Assembly: GCA_034429475.1 (NCBI GenBank)
Contig: DAOUGD010000298.1
Span: 1-21,535, forward strand
Direction of reading: 5' to 3'
DNA: 21,535 nucleotides
From: JAKQHY01 sp034429475
Lineage (GTDB): Bacteria > Chloroflexota > Anaerolineae > B4-G1 > SLSP01
Numbering within the stretch: position 1 is the stretch's first letter; every line of letters begins with the position of its first letter. The notes beneath the pieces were generated by a model. It was not told the DNA's origin. It was given only the letters and a program-made list of their open reading frames with translations, and did no database searches. The translations under genes and the position numbers were made by a program. This document shows positions 1 through 6,550 of the stretch, in pieces.

Positions 1-53
1 TCGGGCTAGGCCCGCCAACGAAAAAATACCCCTCAAACCGCGCCTTTAGGCGC
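1..53. repeat. Short palindromes at the left edge
   Basis: Two small hairpins lie in the first 53 bases. One is CGGGC-TAG-GCCCG at 2-14, cut by the window edge. The other is GCGCC-TTTA-GGCGC at 40-53. The first resembles the hairpins at 3016-3038 and 21520-21535, and is followed by a similar A-rich tail ending in ATACC, as at 3016-3050. The second shares the TTTA loop style of the hairpin at 12259-12272. No gene is visible in 1-249. Confidence 0.5.
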
Positions 54-105
54 CAGTCGCGGGTCAAACAAGTTATCGGATAGATTCCAAGTTAAAAAAT
101 AGTTG

Positions 106-121
106 TGTGATGTATGTCATT
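106..121. promoter_or_regulatory. Candidate CRP/FNR-family binding site
   Basis: The sequence reads TGTGA-N6-TCATT, matching 8 of 10 positions of the classical TGTGA-N6-TCACA half-sites. A weak -10-like TATGCT follows at 143-148. A start near 155 would put the site centre near -41.5, the usual class II activator position. The downstream operon includes a Crp/Fnr regulator (983-1726), so autoregulation is a reasonable inference. The promoter itself is weak by eye. Confidence 0.4.
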
Positions 122-197
122 GTTGAAACCGAGGAGAACGGGTATGCTTAGACTATCAAAGCACACAGACGTCTCAACGGATTGAACGGATTTTTAA

Positions 198-232
198 GAC
201 TTTGGACTTTCGACTTTGGACTTCGGACTATT
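198..232 (+). repeat. Heptamer tandem array, GACTTTG type (5 units)
   Basis: Five consecutive 7-nt units occur (GACTTTG, GACTTTC, GACTTTG, GACTTCG, GACTATT). They sit directly before the strong ribosome binding site of the gene at 250. The last unit runs into a short leader (ACTATTCTTAAAGGA) that recurs at 9764-9778 and, on the minus strand, at 20904-20918. Confidence 0.75.
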
Positions 233-249
233 CTTAAAGGAGGTGCGCA

Positions 250-969
250 ATGGCCGCAATGTTAATCATCGCTCATTTGTTAGGGGATTATGTCTTGCAG
301 TTCAACTTCATCGCCCGGTGGAAGGCGCGCTCGTTGTGGGGTGTGGCAGCGCACGGGGGCATTGTCACACTGGTCACGCTGCTCTGTGCTATGCTCATAG
401 ACGCAACCTGGTGGCCCTACGCGCTGTTCATCGGCGTGACTCACACCTTGATTGATGTCGTCAGAGCGCACGGGGTTCACCCGAAAAATACTCAAGAGGA
501 GATGCGGTACTATCTGCTGGATCAGGCCGCGCATTTGATCATCATCGCCCTGACCGTATTCCTGAGCCACGCCCCGACTCACAGCAGCTACCCAGAAATC
601 AACCGACTGCTCACCCCCGCGCTGCTGACCGGGGCCATCGGCTACACGCTGCTGCTGCAACCGGCCTGGGTGCTGCTCCGCTTCATCGTGCGCGGGGTGT
701 GGGGCGCGGAAGCCGTCCCCCATCTGGGCGCCGGCGAGAAATTCGAGCCGATGGCCGAGCGCATCCTGATCGCCAGCTTCGTCCTGGCCGGGGCGTTCTA
801 CCTCACGCCGCTGGTGCTGCTCCCCCGCCGTCTCAGCACCATCCAATGTCAGGGAAATGGCGTGGGCGTCTGGATGCGCCTGACCACCCACTGGGCCGAG
901 ACCTTCCTGGGGACGCTCCTGGCCGTCGGCGTGGGGCTGGCGCTGCGCTGGCTCACCCTGGGACATTAG
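250..969 (+). CDS. DUF3307 family integral membrane protein
   Basis: The product is 239 residues and mostly hydrophobic, with several membrane segments including roughly residues 36-65, 90-105, 122-145 and 168-190. The N-terminus contains HLLGDYVLQ followed by a basic K/R-rich turn, the signature I associate with DUF3307 proteins, whose biochemical role is unknown. The start at 250 is supported by AAAGGAGG at 237-244. The next gene's ribosome binding site begins directly after this gene's stop, so the two are probably cotranscribed. A CRP-like site lies upstream at 106-121. The family call rests on the N-terminal motif and topology only. Confidence 0.7.
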   Translation: MAAMLIIAHLLGDYVLQFNFIARWKARSLWGVAAHGGIVTLVTLLCAMLIDATWWPYALFIGVTHTLIDVVRAHGVHPKNTQEEMRYYLLDQAAHLIIIALTVFLSHAPTHSSYPEINRLLTPALLTGAIGYTLLLQPAWVLLRFIVRGVWGAEAVPHLGAGEKFEPMAERILIASFVLAGAFYLTPLVLLPRRLSTIQCQGNGVGVWMRLTTHWAETFLGTLLAVGVGLALRWLTLGH

Positions 970-982
970 AAGGAGGTTGCAC

Positions 983-1726
983 ATGAACGGGATCGGATTA
1001 CAATGGGTAGGGATCAATCCAAGTGTGACGTTACCGGCAAGCTGCCATAGGTCAAATTCGATGGAAACCATTGCGCGACGGAGCGCCTATCTCAAATCAG
1101 TGTCCCTCTTTGCGGGGTTGAATGACGAGGAACTGCGCTTCCTGGCCGAAGAAACCCGCGAGCGCACCTACGACACCGACGCGATTCTCTTCTATCAGGG
1201 CGAAGTCGGGCATACCTGTCACATCATCATGCGCGGAAAGGTGCGGGTCTTCGTCGTCGGCGATGACGGGCACGAATTGTCGGTCTGCATCCTGGGGCCG
1301 GGCGAGATCATCGGGGAGATGGCGATGTTTGAGGAGGTGCCGCGCTCGGCCAACATCCAGGCGCTGGAACCGACCACTACGTTGGAACTACACCAAGACG
1401 TTTTGTTGCGCGGCCTGCAACGCTCACCCAACCTGGCCTTGAGCTTGCTGCGCGCGCTCAGTTCGCGGCTGCGCAACACCACCGAAGACGCCGAGAAACT
1501 GGTGTCGTTGACCGTCGGGGAGCGGCTGCTGGCGCGGTTGCAACGCCTCGCCGATTGGGCGGGCCGCCCCACCCCGGACGGCACGCGCATCGCCTTCCCG
1601 ATGACGCAGCAGCAGTTGGCCGCGTTGGTGGGCACCAGCCGCGAAAGCGTCAACCGCGCCCTGGCCGGCCTGCGGCGCGAAGGCAAGGTGCGGTTGGAAG
1701 ATGGGTGGCTCATCCTGATGAAGTAG
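983..1726 (+). CDS. Crp/Fnr family transcriptional regulator
   Basis: This is a cytoplasmic transcription factor of 247 residues. An N-terminal cyclic-nucleotide-binding fold spans about residues 39-150, and a C-terminal helix-turn-helix lies around 197-228 (PMTQQQLAALVGTSRESVNR). The phosphate-binding cassette reads GEMAMFEEVPRSA and keeps the Glu and Arg needed for a cyclic nucleotide. No N-terminal Fe-S cysteine cluster of FNR type is present, so CRP-like sensing is more likely than oxygen sensing. The ATG at 983 has AGGAGG six bases upstream. Conserved sequence begins at Met-27 (METIARR, ATG at 1061), which gives a typical 221 aa but has no good ribosome binding site, so the first 26 residues may be non-essential. 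It lies 13 nt after the DUF3307 gene. Confidence 0.88.
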   Translation: MNGIGLQWVGINPSVTLPASCHRSNSMETIARRSAYLKSVSLFAGLNDEELRFLAEETRERTYDTDAILFYQGEVGHTCHIIMRGKVRVFVVGDDGHELSVCILGPGEIIGEMAMFEEVPRSANIQALEPTTTLELHQDVLLRGLQRSPNLALSLLRALSSRLRNTTEDAEKLVSLTVGERLLARLQRLADWAGRPTPDGTRIAFPMTQQQLAALVGTSRESVNRALAGLRREGKVRLEDGWLILMK

Positions 1727-1742
1727 CGCGGGACAAGTGAGT

Positions 1743-1781
1743 ATTTTGGCGATGGTGGACAATGCCCCCCATCGCCAAAAT
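1743..1781. terminator. 13-bp perfect hairpin between Crp and SPFH genes
   Basis: Arms 1743-1755 and 1769-1781 pair perfectly (ATTTTGGCGATGG and its complement) around a 13-nt loop. It starts 17 nt after the Crp/Fnr stop codon. The stem ends in A/T on both strands, which could serve as a weak bidirectional terminator, but there is no clean T-run afterwards. Confidence 0.5.
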
Positions 1782-1833
1782 GCTATTTCTAAAGCGGCCT
1801 TAGCCGCAACATTTAACCATCGAAAGGAGAAAT

Positions 1834-2997
1834 ATGAGTCGTATGCCAGTATCGGGTCAAAATGTATCCAGAATCATCGGCGCCGTCATCGCCATCGTCA
1901 TCATCATCGTCATCCTCAGCTTCAGCGGGCAGTTCTTCTACGTGATGAAGCGGGTGGACGCGCAAGAGGTGGGCGTGCAGCTTTCCGCCGGCGGCGTCAA
2001 GCGAATTGTAGGGCCAGGGGTGTACAGCGATTTCGGATTGTACGTCAGTCTGGTCAAGGTTTCCGTACAGGCCCTTCCATTTTCGGTCACCGACCCGGAA
2101 ATCATCACAAAAGACAAACAACGCCTGGGGTTGGTGGTGAGTGGGGATATTTTCCGGCCGGGGGTAACGGAGAAGGATTTGCTATTCGAGAAATGGTCTT
2201 CTTATCGAAACACGTTCACCGACGATCAGGTCGCCATTGCTAAGATCGAACAGTTTACCAAGCAAGCCATGAAAGTCTGTATTGGCGATCGCACGTTTGA
2301 GCAGAGCACGATCGGCACGACGCGCGACGATTTGCGGGCGTGCATTGATGAGGAACTGGATGCAGCGGCCTCAGAATTGGGGCTGACTGTGCGCAACGTG
2401 ATGGTGCCAGAGATCACGCTCTCGGCGGAAGCCCAAGCCGGGTTGGATGCCATCGTGCAGAGCCGCCTGTTGACCGAGAAGGCCGCGCAGGACAAGCTCA
2501 AGGCCGAAGCGGAAGCCGCCGCCGAGCAGGCGCGTGTGGAAGGTGAAATCCGCGTGGAACAGGCCAGGCTTCAGGAAACCACCCGTCAGCAAACCACCCT
2601 GGCCGGATTGGAGCAGCAGCGCGTTGAAGCACAACTGGCCGTCATCGAAGCGCAGCGCGCCAATAGCCTGGCGGAAATTGAAACACAGCGGCAGGAGTTG
2701 GAAAAGACCAAGGCCAACGAAATCCTCGCCGCCCAGAGAAACCTGGAAATCCGCAAGTTGGAGGCCGATGCGCTGGAAGAAAAAGCGCGCGGCGACGTCG
2801 CGATGGAAAAAGTCCTGGCCGCGTTGTTCAAGCAATATCCTGAATACCAGATGATTGTGATCGCCCAGGCCAACGCTTCCGCGCTGACCGCCACCGACAA
2901 GATCATCTTCACGCCGGAAGGCACAACGCCCACCATCGTCATGCCCGGCCCCGGCATTGTGCCGACGGTAGAAACATCACCTACGACGCCGCAATAA
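1834..2997 (+). CDS. SPFH/band-7 domain membrane protein (prohibitin/flotillin-like)
   Basis: The protein has 387 residues. A single N-terminal membrane anchor (about 13-30) is followed by an SPFH/band-7 domain (about 38-200). A long Ala/Glu/Gln/Lys-rich coiled coil (about 205-320) comes next, then a conserved tail (FKQYPEYQMIVIAQANASAL) and a Pro/Thr-rich C-terminus. This is the architecture of stomatin/prohibitin/flotillin-type scaffolds, which oligomerise on the inner membrane and often assist membrane proteases or organise lipid domains. No specific partner is encoded beside it; an NfeD or FtsH gene is absent from the window. The start is supported by AAAGGAG upstream of the ATG. It probably has its own transcript between the hairpins at 1743-1781 and 3016-3038. 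Confidence 0.85.
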   Translation: MSRMPVSGQNVSRIIGAVIAIVIIIVILSFSGQFFYVMKRVDAQEVGVQLSAGGVKRIVGPGVYSDFGLYVSLVKVSVQALPFSVTDPEIITKDKQRLGLVVSGDIFRPGVTEKDLLFEKWSSYRNTFTDDQVAIAKIEQFTKQAMKVCIGDRTFEQSTIGTTRDDLRACIDEELDAAASELGLTVRNVMVPEITLSAEAQAGLDAIVQSRLLTEKAAQDKLKAEAEAAAEQARVEGEIRVEQARLQETTRQQTTLAGLEQQRVEAQLAVIEAQRANSLAEIETQRQELEKTKANEILAAQRNLEIRKLEADALEEKARGDVAMEKVLAALFKQYPEYQMIVIAQANASALTATDKIIFTPEGTTPTIVMPGPGIVPTVETSPTTPQ

Positions 2998-3015
2998 ATT
3001 CTTTTAACTATTTTT

Positions 3016-3038
3016 GTCGGCGGGCATAGCCCGCCGAC
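3016..3038. repeat. 10-bp GC hairpin, GTCGGCGGGC family
   Basis: GTCGGCGGGC at 3016-3025 pairs perfectly with 3029-3038 around a 3-nt loop. It has T5 on one side and CCAAAATAA on the other, so neither strand has the usual T-tail of an intrinsic terminator. A relative, cut by the window edge, lies at 2-14 with a similar A-rich flank, and another at 21520-21535. I read it as a dispersed palindromic repeat that may also end the SPFH transcript. Confidence 0.55.
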
Positions 3039-3067
3039 CAAAATAATACCCACACAAGGAAACCCTA

Positions 3068-3691
3068 ATGCCTAACCCTCAATGGCTGACCTGGGCGCGA
3101 GCGTTGCGCGCGCTCGCCCAGGCCGGCTTAACTTACACCGAGAATCCCTTTGACAAAGAACGTTACGTCGCCATCCAAGAGATCGCTGCCGAAATGATGG
3201 CGACCGGCGCAGAGGCCGACCTGACGACCGTGCGCGATCTCTTTGCAGAGCAGGCCGGCTACGAGACGCCCAAGGTTGACGTGCGCGGCGTCGTCTTCCG
3301 GGATGACAAGCTGCTGCTCGTCCGCGAGTTGCTCGACGGCGGGCGCTGGACGCTGCCGGGTGGCTGGGCCGACATCCAGGAGCCGCCGAGCCAGGCCGTG
3401 GAGCGCGAAGTCTGGGAAGAATCCGGCTACGAGACGCGCGCCGTGAAGCTCTTGCTGCTCTACGACCGCGACCGGCACGGACATCCGCCCCACGCCTTCA
3501 GCATCTACAAGCTGTTCTTCCTGTGCGAACTCCTTGGCGGGGAGCCGTCCGACAGCCACGAAACCGGCGGCGCGGATTTCTTCGCCGAAGACGCCATCCC
3601 CGACCTGTCCATCAGCCGCGTCACGCCGAAAGAAATCGCCCAACTGTTTGACCATCACCGCCATCCCGAATGGCCGACAGAGTTCGATTGA
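3068..3691 (+). CDS. Nudix hydrolase with N-terminal helical domain
   Basis: The product is 207 residues. The Nudix box is complete: G99-x5-E105-x7-R113-E114-V-x-E117-E118-x-G120-Y121. This chelates Mg2+ for cleavage of a nucleoside diphosphate linked to another moiety. The first 65 or so residues form a helical extension (WLTWARALRALAQAGLTYTENPFDKERY) of the kind found in a subgroup of Nudix hydrolases of ADP-ribose or related substrates; the exact substrate is not readable. The extension and 207-aa length separate it from MutT (about 130 aa). It starts at ATG 3068 after ACAAGGAAACCCTA. It is flanked by the palindrome at 3016-3038 and a heptamer array beginning 6 nt after its stop. Confidence 0.87.
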   Translation: MPNPQWLTWARALRALAQAGLTYTENPFDKERYVAIQEIAAEMMATGAEADLTTVRDLFAEQAGYETPKVDVRGVVFRDDKLLLVRELLDGGRWTLPGGWADIQEPPSQAVEREVWEESGYETRAVKLLLLYDRDRHGHPPHAFSIYKLFFLCELLGGEPSDSHETGGADFFAEDAIPDLSISRVTPKEIAQLFDHHRHPEWPTEFD

Positions 3692-3696
3692 TAGGC

Positions 3697-3745
3697 CGTA
3701 ACCCGTACTGCGTATTCCGTAATTCGTAATTCATAATTCGCAAAC
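3697..3745 (+). repeat. Heptamer tandem array, CGTANNN type (7 units)
   Basis: Seven consecutive 7-nt units begin with CGTA or a one-base variant (CGTAACC, CGTACTG, CGTATTC, CGTAATT twice, CATAATT, CGCAAAC). An eighth unit in phase, CGTAGGA at 3746-3752, contains the ribosome binding site of the next gene. The array fills nearly the whole 65-nt spacer. Confidence 0.75.
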
Positions 3746-3756
3746 CGTAGGAGAGT

Positions 3757-4776
3757 ATGATGCAAGCTGAGCCTCTCGTTGGCCCTTTGACCTCCAGTCC
3801 GGTCATCCGCCGCTACCCCGGCAACCCCATTTTGACCGCCGCCGATTTGCCCTATCCGAGTGCGTTGGTCTTTAACGCCGGGGTCACGTGCTACCAGGGG
3901 CGGTACGTGATGGTCTTCCGCAACGACTACGGCGATTTCCCCGCCACCGGGCGCTTTGAGGGCACGAACCTCGGCCTGGCCTTCAGCGACGACGGTATTC
4001 ACTGGGACGTGCTGCCGGAGCCGTGTTTCGCACTCTCCGGCGGCGACCGGGCGACCGGCGACATCACCCGCGCCTACGACCCGCGCCTGACGGTGCTGGA
4101 AGGCCGCTGCTTTATGACTTTCGCCGTGGATACCCGACACGGCATTCGGGGTGGCGTCGCCGTCACCGAGGACTTCGCGCATTGGGACATCCTCAGCATG
4201 AGCGCGCCCGACAACCGCAACATGGTGCTCTTCCCGGAGCGCATCGGCGGTCAGTATGTGCGCCTGGAACGCCCGATGCCGGTCTACGGACGTGCGGGAC
4301 GCGAGCGTTTCGACGTGTGGCTCTCCGACTCGCCCGACCTGCGCTATTGGGGCAACAGCGCCTTCGTCCTGGGCGTCGAGGACGTACCCTACGCCAACCT
4401 CAAGATTGGCCCGGCAGCGCCGCCGGTCAAGACGGCGCGCGGCTGGCTCACCACGTTCCACGCGGTGGATTTCGACCCAGCGCGCGGCAAGAACGGCTGG
4501 GAAGATCGCTGGCAAAAGCGTTACACAGCAGGGCTGATGCTGCTGGCCCTGGACGACCCACGCCGGATCATCGGCTTCTGCCCCACCCCACTACTGGTCC
4601 CCGAAGCGCCCTACGAAGTCGCCGGCGGCTTCCGCAACAACGTCATCTTCCCCGGTGGCATGATTTTGGAAGACAGCGGCGAGGTCAAATTCTATTATGG
4701 CGCGGCGGACACCGTCACCTGCCTGGCAACGGCGGACGTGGCGGATTTGTTGGCGTTGTGTGAGAGAAGCGAGTGA
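3757..4776 (+). CDS. GH130-like glycoside phosphorylase/hydrolase
   Basis: The protein is 339 residues (338 if the adjacent ATG at 3760, better spaced from AGGAG, is used). It has features of five-bladed beta-propeller GH130 enzymes: NPIL near the N-terminus, NAGVTCYQGRYVMVFR, a YDPRLT segment with Asp-108 as candidate catalytic acid, PDNRNMVLFPE, and YYGAADT near the C-terminus. GH130 members phosphorolyse or hydrolyse beta-mannosides in the cytoplasm. No signal peptide is seen, so an intracellular role in oligosaccharide salvage is likely. Whether it is a phosphorylase or a hydrolase cannot be decided without checking the phosphate-binding residues. No transporter or other mannan gene lies beside it. 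Confidence 0.82.
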   Translation: MMQAEPLVGPLTSSPVIRRYPGNPILTAADLPYPSALVFNAGVTCYQGRYVMVFRNDYGDFPATGRFEGTNLGLAFSDDGIHWDVLPEPCFALSGGDRATGDITRAYDPRLTVLEGRCFMTFAVDTRHGIRGGVAVTEDFAHWDILSMSAPDNRNMVLFPERIGGQYVRLERPMPVYGRAGRERFDVWLSDSPDLRYWGNSAFVLGVEDVPYANLKIGPAAPPVKTARGWLTTFHAVDFDPARGKNGWEDRWQKRYTAGLMLLALDDPRRIIGFCPTPLLVPEAPYEVAGGFRNNVIFPGGMILEDSGEVKFYYGAADTVTCLATADVADLLALCERSE

Positions 4777-4838
4777 GGAGTGAGGAGTGAGAAGTTGCGA
4801 TTCGTAATTCGTAATTCACTGATCCGCTGATCCGCTGA
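4774..4838 (+). repeat. Mixed 7- and 8-nt tandem repeats after the GH130 gene
   Basis: The series starts on the stop codon of the GH130 gene: TGAGGAG twice, TGAGAAG, TTGCGAT, TCGTAAT twice, TCACTGA, all 7 nt in phase over 4774-4822. Two 8-nt units TCCGCTGA follow at 4823-4838. It contains the same TCGTAAT core as the arrays at 3697-3745, 5991-6074 (complement) and 16314-16348. Confidence 0.7.
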
Positions 4839-4861
4839 TTCATCAAGCTTTTGGAGGCATC

Positions 4862-5941
4862 ATGACCGAGAATCCATACAGACTTTTAGCCGAACGGCTG
4901 GACGCGCTGCCCAACGGCTTCCCGCCGACGCCGGATGGGGCAGAATTACGCCTGCTGGCGAAGCTCTTCACGCCGGAGGAGGCGGCGCTGGCGGCGCGCC
5001 TGCGGCTGACGAAGGAGACGCCCGCGCAGCTTGCGGAACGCCTGGGCGTTGAGAAGGCCCCGCTGCGGCAACAGCTTAAGACGATGACGCGCAAGGGGCT
5101 GATCGCGGTCGGCGCGGTGGAAGAGGGCGGCCTCGGCTATGGCTTGCTCCCCTTCGTCGTCGGCATCTACGAGATGCAGGCAGGTCGTATAGATGCCGAG
5201 CTGGCGGAATTGTTCGAGGCTTACTACCGGCAGGCCTTTGGCGACACCATGCGCGTCCAGCCCCAGGTGCATCGCGTCATCCCGGTGCAGCAGAGCGTGC
5301 GGACGAATCTCGCGGTCGAACCCTACGAAAGCGCCGCCGCCATCGTCGCCAAAGCCCAGGCGTGGGGTGTGACCGACTGCATCTGCCGCACTCAACAGGC
5401 CCTCATCGGCAAGCCGTGCGGGCACCCGCTGGACGTGTGCATGATCCTGAGCGACCGCCCCGGCGCCTTCGCCGGCTCCGCCGTCATCCGCGCGCTGACG
5501 CAAGCGGAGGCGCTGGCGACGCTGCGCCGCGCCGCCGAGGCCGGGCTGGTTCACTCGGTGAGCAACAGCCGGGAGGGGTTGTGGTACATCTGCAACTGCT
5601 GCACCTGCGCGTGTGGGATTTTGCGCGGCATGGCCGAGTTGGGCATCGCCAACGTCGTCGCCCGCTCCAGCTTCGTCAACCAGGTGGATGAGAGCTTGTG
5701 CATCGGCTGCGGTGCGTGCGTCGAGGCATGCCAATTCGGGGCGATGTCCGTGGGCGACGTGGCGACGGTGGAAACGGTGCGCTGCGTGGGCTGCGGCGTC
5801 TGCACGCTGGCGTGTCCGCAGGGCGCGTTGAGCCTCGTCCGCCGCCCCGACGCCGAAATCCTGGCCCCGCCGGCCGATGAGCAAGAATGGCGTCAAGAGC
5901 GCGCTGTCACGCGGGGGATTGATTTGAACGCAGTGCTCTGA
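4862..5941 (+). CDS. 4Fe-4S protein with N-terminal winged-helix domain
   Basis: This 359-residue protein has three parts. Residues 25-85 look like a winged-helix DNA-binding-type domain (TPAQLAERLGVEKAPLRQQLKTMTRKGLI). A middle domain carries Cys173, Cys175, Cys186, Cys193 and the cluster C244-x-C-C-x-C-x-C251. A C-terminal two-cluster ferredoxin follows with C280, C283, C286, C290 and C308, C311, C314, C318, each last Cys followed by the usual CQFGA or CPQGA type turn. It probably binds two to three Fe-S clusters and acts in electron transfer or redox sensing. Such proteins recur in anaerobes, but the partner is not known. The start at 4862 follows TTTGGAGGCATC. A 15-bp hairpin follows the stop. 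Confidence 0.82.
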   Translation: MTENPYRLLAERLDALPNGFPPTPDGAELRLLAKLFTPEEAALAARLRLTKETPAQLAERLGVEKAPLRQQLKTMTRKGLIAVGAVEEGGLGYGLLPFVVGIYEMQAGRIDAELAELFEAYYRQAFGDTMRVQPQVHRVIPVQQSVRTNLAVEPYESAAAIVAKAQAWGVTDCICRTQQALIGKPCGHPLDVCMILSDRPGAFAGSAVIRALTQAEALATLRRAAEAGLVHSVSNSREGLWYICNCCTCACGILRGMAELGIANVVARSSFVNQVDESLCIGCGACVEACQFGAMSVGDVATVETVRCVGCGVCTLACPQGALSLVRRPDAEILAPPADEQEWRQERAVTRGIDLNAVL

Positions 5942-5951
5942 AACGTGAAAT

Positions 5952-5992
5952 GTAAAACGTGAGGCTTTCATAACGAGAGCCTCACGTTTTAC
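5952..5992. terminator. 15-bp perfect hairpin after the 4Fe-4S gene
   Basis: Arms 5952-5966 and 5978-5992 are perfectly complementary (GTAAAACGTGAGGCT and its complement) with an 11-nt loop. It begins 11 nt after the stop codon. Only four T residues close the second arm, so termination is plausible but not certain. The second arm overlaps the first heptamer of the array at 5991. Confidence 0.6.
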
Positions 5993-6074
5993 GAATTACG
6001 AATTGCGAATTACGAATTACGAATTGCGAATTACGAATTGCGAATTGCGAATTGCGAATTGCGAATTACGAATT
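5991..6074 (+). repeat. Heptamer tandem array, RCGAATT type (12 units)
   Basis: Twelve perfect tandem 7-nt units alternate irregularly between ACGAATT (6) and GCGAATT (6) with no other change. This is the longest array in the window. On the other strand the unit reads AATTCGT/AATTCGC, the same core as the arrays at 3697, 4802 and 16314. Confidence 0.9.
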
Positions 6075-6150
6075 TTGCGTTGCGGTTTTTGTTTGCGATC
6101 CTTGTTGCCAGGATTATATACTAAAAATGGACATTAAGTAACATTTTATA
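6075..6150. other. Intergenic stretch with a possible promoter
   Basis: This is a T-rich stretch without an ORF. TTGCGA at 6093-6098 and TATACT at 6117-6122 are separated by 18 nt and could form a sigma-70-type promoter on the plus strand. The nearest downstream gene starts at 6551, beyond several hairpins, so its use is doubtful. Confidence 0.25.
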
Positions 6151-6231
6151 GGACACGGAAAAACACGGATGAACACGGACTTTTATAGACAGCTATATCT
6201 TTTCCGCGTTTTTCTGTGTTTCTCCGTGTCC
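6151..6231. repeat. Long imperfect inverted repeat, ACACGGA type
   Basis: Arms 6151-6179 and 6203-6231, each 29 nt, are complementary at about 24 positions around a 23-nt loop, and similarity extends slightly outward (CATTTT before, AAAATG after). Each arm is itself repetitive (ACACGGA-like units at about 10-nt spacing). There are no protein-coding features. It resembles a small MITE-like or REP-like palindromic element. Confidence 0.6.
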
Positions 6232-6340
6232 CAAAATGGCACTATGCCATGGCGCTCTACAGGATTCCACGGATTCACGGCTACCGGGTTTGACATTCAG
6301 GCGCAAAAGGACTACATGTAAAGTATTCGCCGTTCGCGCC

Positions 6341-6466
6341 CCGATGGTTGAAACCATCGGCTGCTATGAAAAGTGCGTTGGAAACGCACTCAATTCACTG
6401 CCAGGGGGCTGATTTTCAACCCGTTTCAACGGGTTTTCGGTAACAGCCTGCGAATTCATTCGCAGG
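6341..6466. repeat. Cluster of four different short hairpins
   Basis: Four near-perfect palindromes of 18-20 nt occur within 126 bases: 6341-6360 (stem CCGATGGTT), 6372-6390 (stem AGTGCGTT), 6418-6435 (stem AACCCGTT) and 6447-6466 (stem CCTGCGAAT). Stems are 8-9 bp with 2-3 nt loops, and loops tend to be TTGAA/TTTCAA-like. The stems are unrelated to one another. The cluster ends about 85 nt before the CPBP gene and could be REP-like or a structured leader. Confidence 0.65.
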
Positions 6467-6550
6467 TGATTGTGGCGGCGCAGACTTTGTGACACCAACG
6501 CTGCCGCAGGCCATCGAGACCCAGAACCGTTCACAAAGGAAGGAAATGCT

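Noticed and set aside
4023..4763. 246-codon frame overlapping the GH130 gene
   Set aside because: Arg/Gly/His-rich out-of-frame translation of the GH130 gene; no independent start signal.
5991..6074. CRISPR array
   Set aside because: Units are 7 nt with no spacers and there are no cas genes; it is a simple tandem array.
6151..6466. Insertion sequence or integron attachment site
   Set aside because: There is no transposase or integrase gene, and no target-site duplication could be identified by eye.
6470..6550. N-terminal extension of the CPBP protein
   Set aside because: It starts at the edge of the hairpin cluster and lacks hydrophobic or family-like sequence; ATG 6551 has a ribosome binding site.
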